A stretch of DNA of 64,000 nt, from contig NC_060116.1 in the NCBI RefSeq assembly GCF_021155765.1, forward strand, positions 10,168,001 through 10,232,000, given 5' to 3'. The position numbers and the translations under genes were made by a program. The notes beneath the pieces are model-generated. The model did not search any database and had not been told where the DNA came from. It saw only the letters and a program-made list of their open reading frames with translations. This document shows, in pieces, positions 63,218 through 64,000 of this stretch. Each line of letters starts with the position of its first letter. The stretch's first letter is position 1. Source of the DNA: Diprion similis (taxonomy: Eukaryota; Arthropoda; Insecta; Hymenoptera; Diprionidae).

Positions 63218-64000
63218 CAAAATTTTGTCTCGCTGACTGTGGTTGGGAAAAATCATATAATCAATTTGTTTCTCAATTAAATCCATCGATAACATAGCAA
63301 TCAACTCAGAAGAAAATCTAGGTATTATAAATAAAACATAAAAGATTATACATAAGTAATTGTTTAATCATTACTACATTTTTATATTTATATATTTACA
63401 GATGGAGAAATAAATACAGAACAAGACGAAGACGACAATGCTGAAATCAATAATTCTGATATTGAAGATTTCAATGTAATAATGGATGAATGTTCATAAA
63501 ATTACCTTTGTCAAACAAGATGAGCATACGTTATACAGAATGCACATTTTAAATATAGAATTCTTTAAAGTAAAAATCAATAAGTAATTTTTTCACCCTA
63601 ACTTACGACTATTCAATAAAAGAATAGACTGAACTTTTGGGAAAGGACGCTGTAATATTACCTCAGCTTTGAGATTTCCGAATATTAGTGTGGATTTTCT
63701 CGGAATCAATCCTTAATGTCATTGTAAAAGATTGTTTTTCTTATCGTAAATCATTTTATCGAATTTCATCGATATATTTAAGTCTCGATTTTAACGGTAG
63801 AAGATTTAGTACAACTATCCACCAAAGTCTAAATTAATAAACTGAACAAATATGTAACATAAAAAAAAGAAAAAAACTTCATGACAGTCATTCGACTATT
63901 TCGAACAACAACGACAGTCTTTCAGGCAAGACGTAAAGATGCAGCTTCATAGGCTTCCAAGACGACCTTCGTTGAATCTTAGAGCGGTTCACATAGGGCA
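63218..64000 (-). repeat. right arm of the inverted repeat, cut by the window edge
   Basis: The reverse complement of this arm aligns to 62,578-63,168. It has about 230 bp of extra sequence (roughly 63,505-63,735) that is absent from the left arm. The central spacer between arms is only about 50 bp. The similarity still holds at about 63,993, so the element probably extends beyond the window. Confidence 0.83.
63405..63499 (+). pseudogene. acidic exon-like remnant, duplicated in both arms
   Basis: After an acceptor-like TATATTTACAG, the frame GAT GGA GAA ATA reads DGEINTEQDEDDNAEINNSD and then IEDFNVIMDECS to a TAA. The mirror copy in the left arm (minus strand, about 62,965-62,880) encodes a related peptide with TEQGEDQSDEEDGGEINNSD. 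Conservation of frame in both copies suggests a former coding exon. Nearby frames in both arms carry stops, so it is treated as a decayed gene fragment of unknown family. Confidence 0.4.

Noticed and set aside
1-64000. tRNA, rRNA or CRISPR-like arrays
   Set aside because: No T-arm-like motif with matching stems, no rRNA-like block, and the only regular array (60770-61236) is a head-to-tail minisatellite without distinct spacers.

Overview
The window looks like nuclear DNA of an insect. Five protein-coding genes are split by short introns with GT/AG borders. Intergenic DNA is AT-rich, with microsatellites and homopolymer runs, and one locus is the insect stoned locus with its stoned-A and stoned-B reading frames. 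The protein sequences would fit Hymenoptera, but the window alone cannot settle the order. The gene models below were built by hand: exons were joined so that splice phases match and total lengths divide by three. Several long frames begin at GTG or TTG; eukaryotic ATG starts were used instead.

Layout. From 1 to about 14,000 no gene is recognised, only a few candidate exons, a GC-rich possible first exon, a 148-bp tandem duplication and simple repeats. At 14,868-18,671 (minus) a seven-exon gene encodes a 1,022-residue Ser/Pro-rich, mostly disordered protein that I do not recognise; its promoter may be the GC-rich block near 20.7-20.95 kb. At 23,031-25,288 (minus) a five-exon gene encodes the tubulin-folding-cofactor-E-like protein TBCEL. 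From 26 to 37 kb the DNA is AT-rich and apparently non-coding. At 37,225-44,954 (minus) lies stoned: stoned-A is one uninterrupted 912-codon frame, followed after 140 nt by the ten-exon stoned-B frame (1,222 residues). At 49,657-56,507 (plus) an eight-exon gene encodes a matrin-type zinc-finger protein of the ZNF318/CG9776 family, head-to-head with stoned. At 58,237-60,232 (minus) a five-exon gene encodes ADP-dependent glucokinase, tail-to-tail with the zinc-finger gene. From 60.7 kb to the right edge there is a 26-bp minisatellite, a GATCACT-rich degenerate repeat, and a large imperfect inverted repeat that runs off the window.

Functionally the genes are unrelated housekeeping or neuronal genes: synaptic vesicle endocytosis (stoned), microtubule/tubulin turnover (TBCEL), nuclear RNA-related zinc finger, and glycolytic ADP-dependent glucose phosphorylation. 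The most interesting signals are the dicistronic stoned layout, with a stoned-A frame that has no internal methionine codon in 912 codons, and the roughly 1.4-kb near-palindrome at the right edge whose two arms both keep remnants of the same short reading frames.
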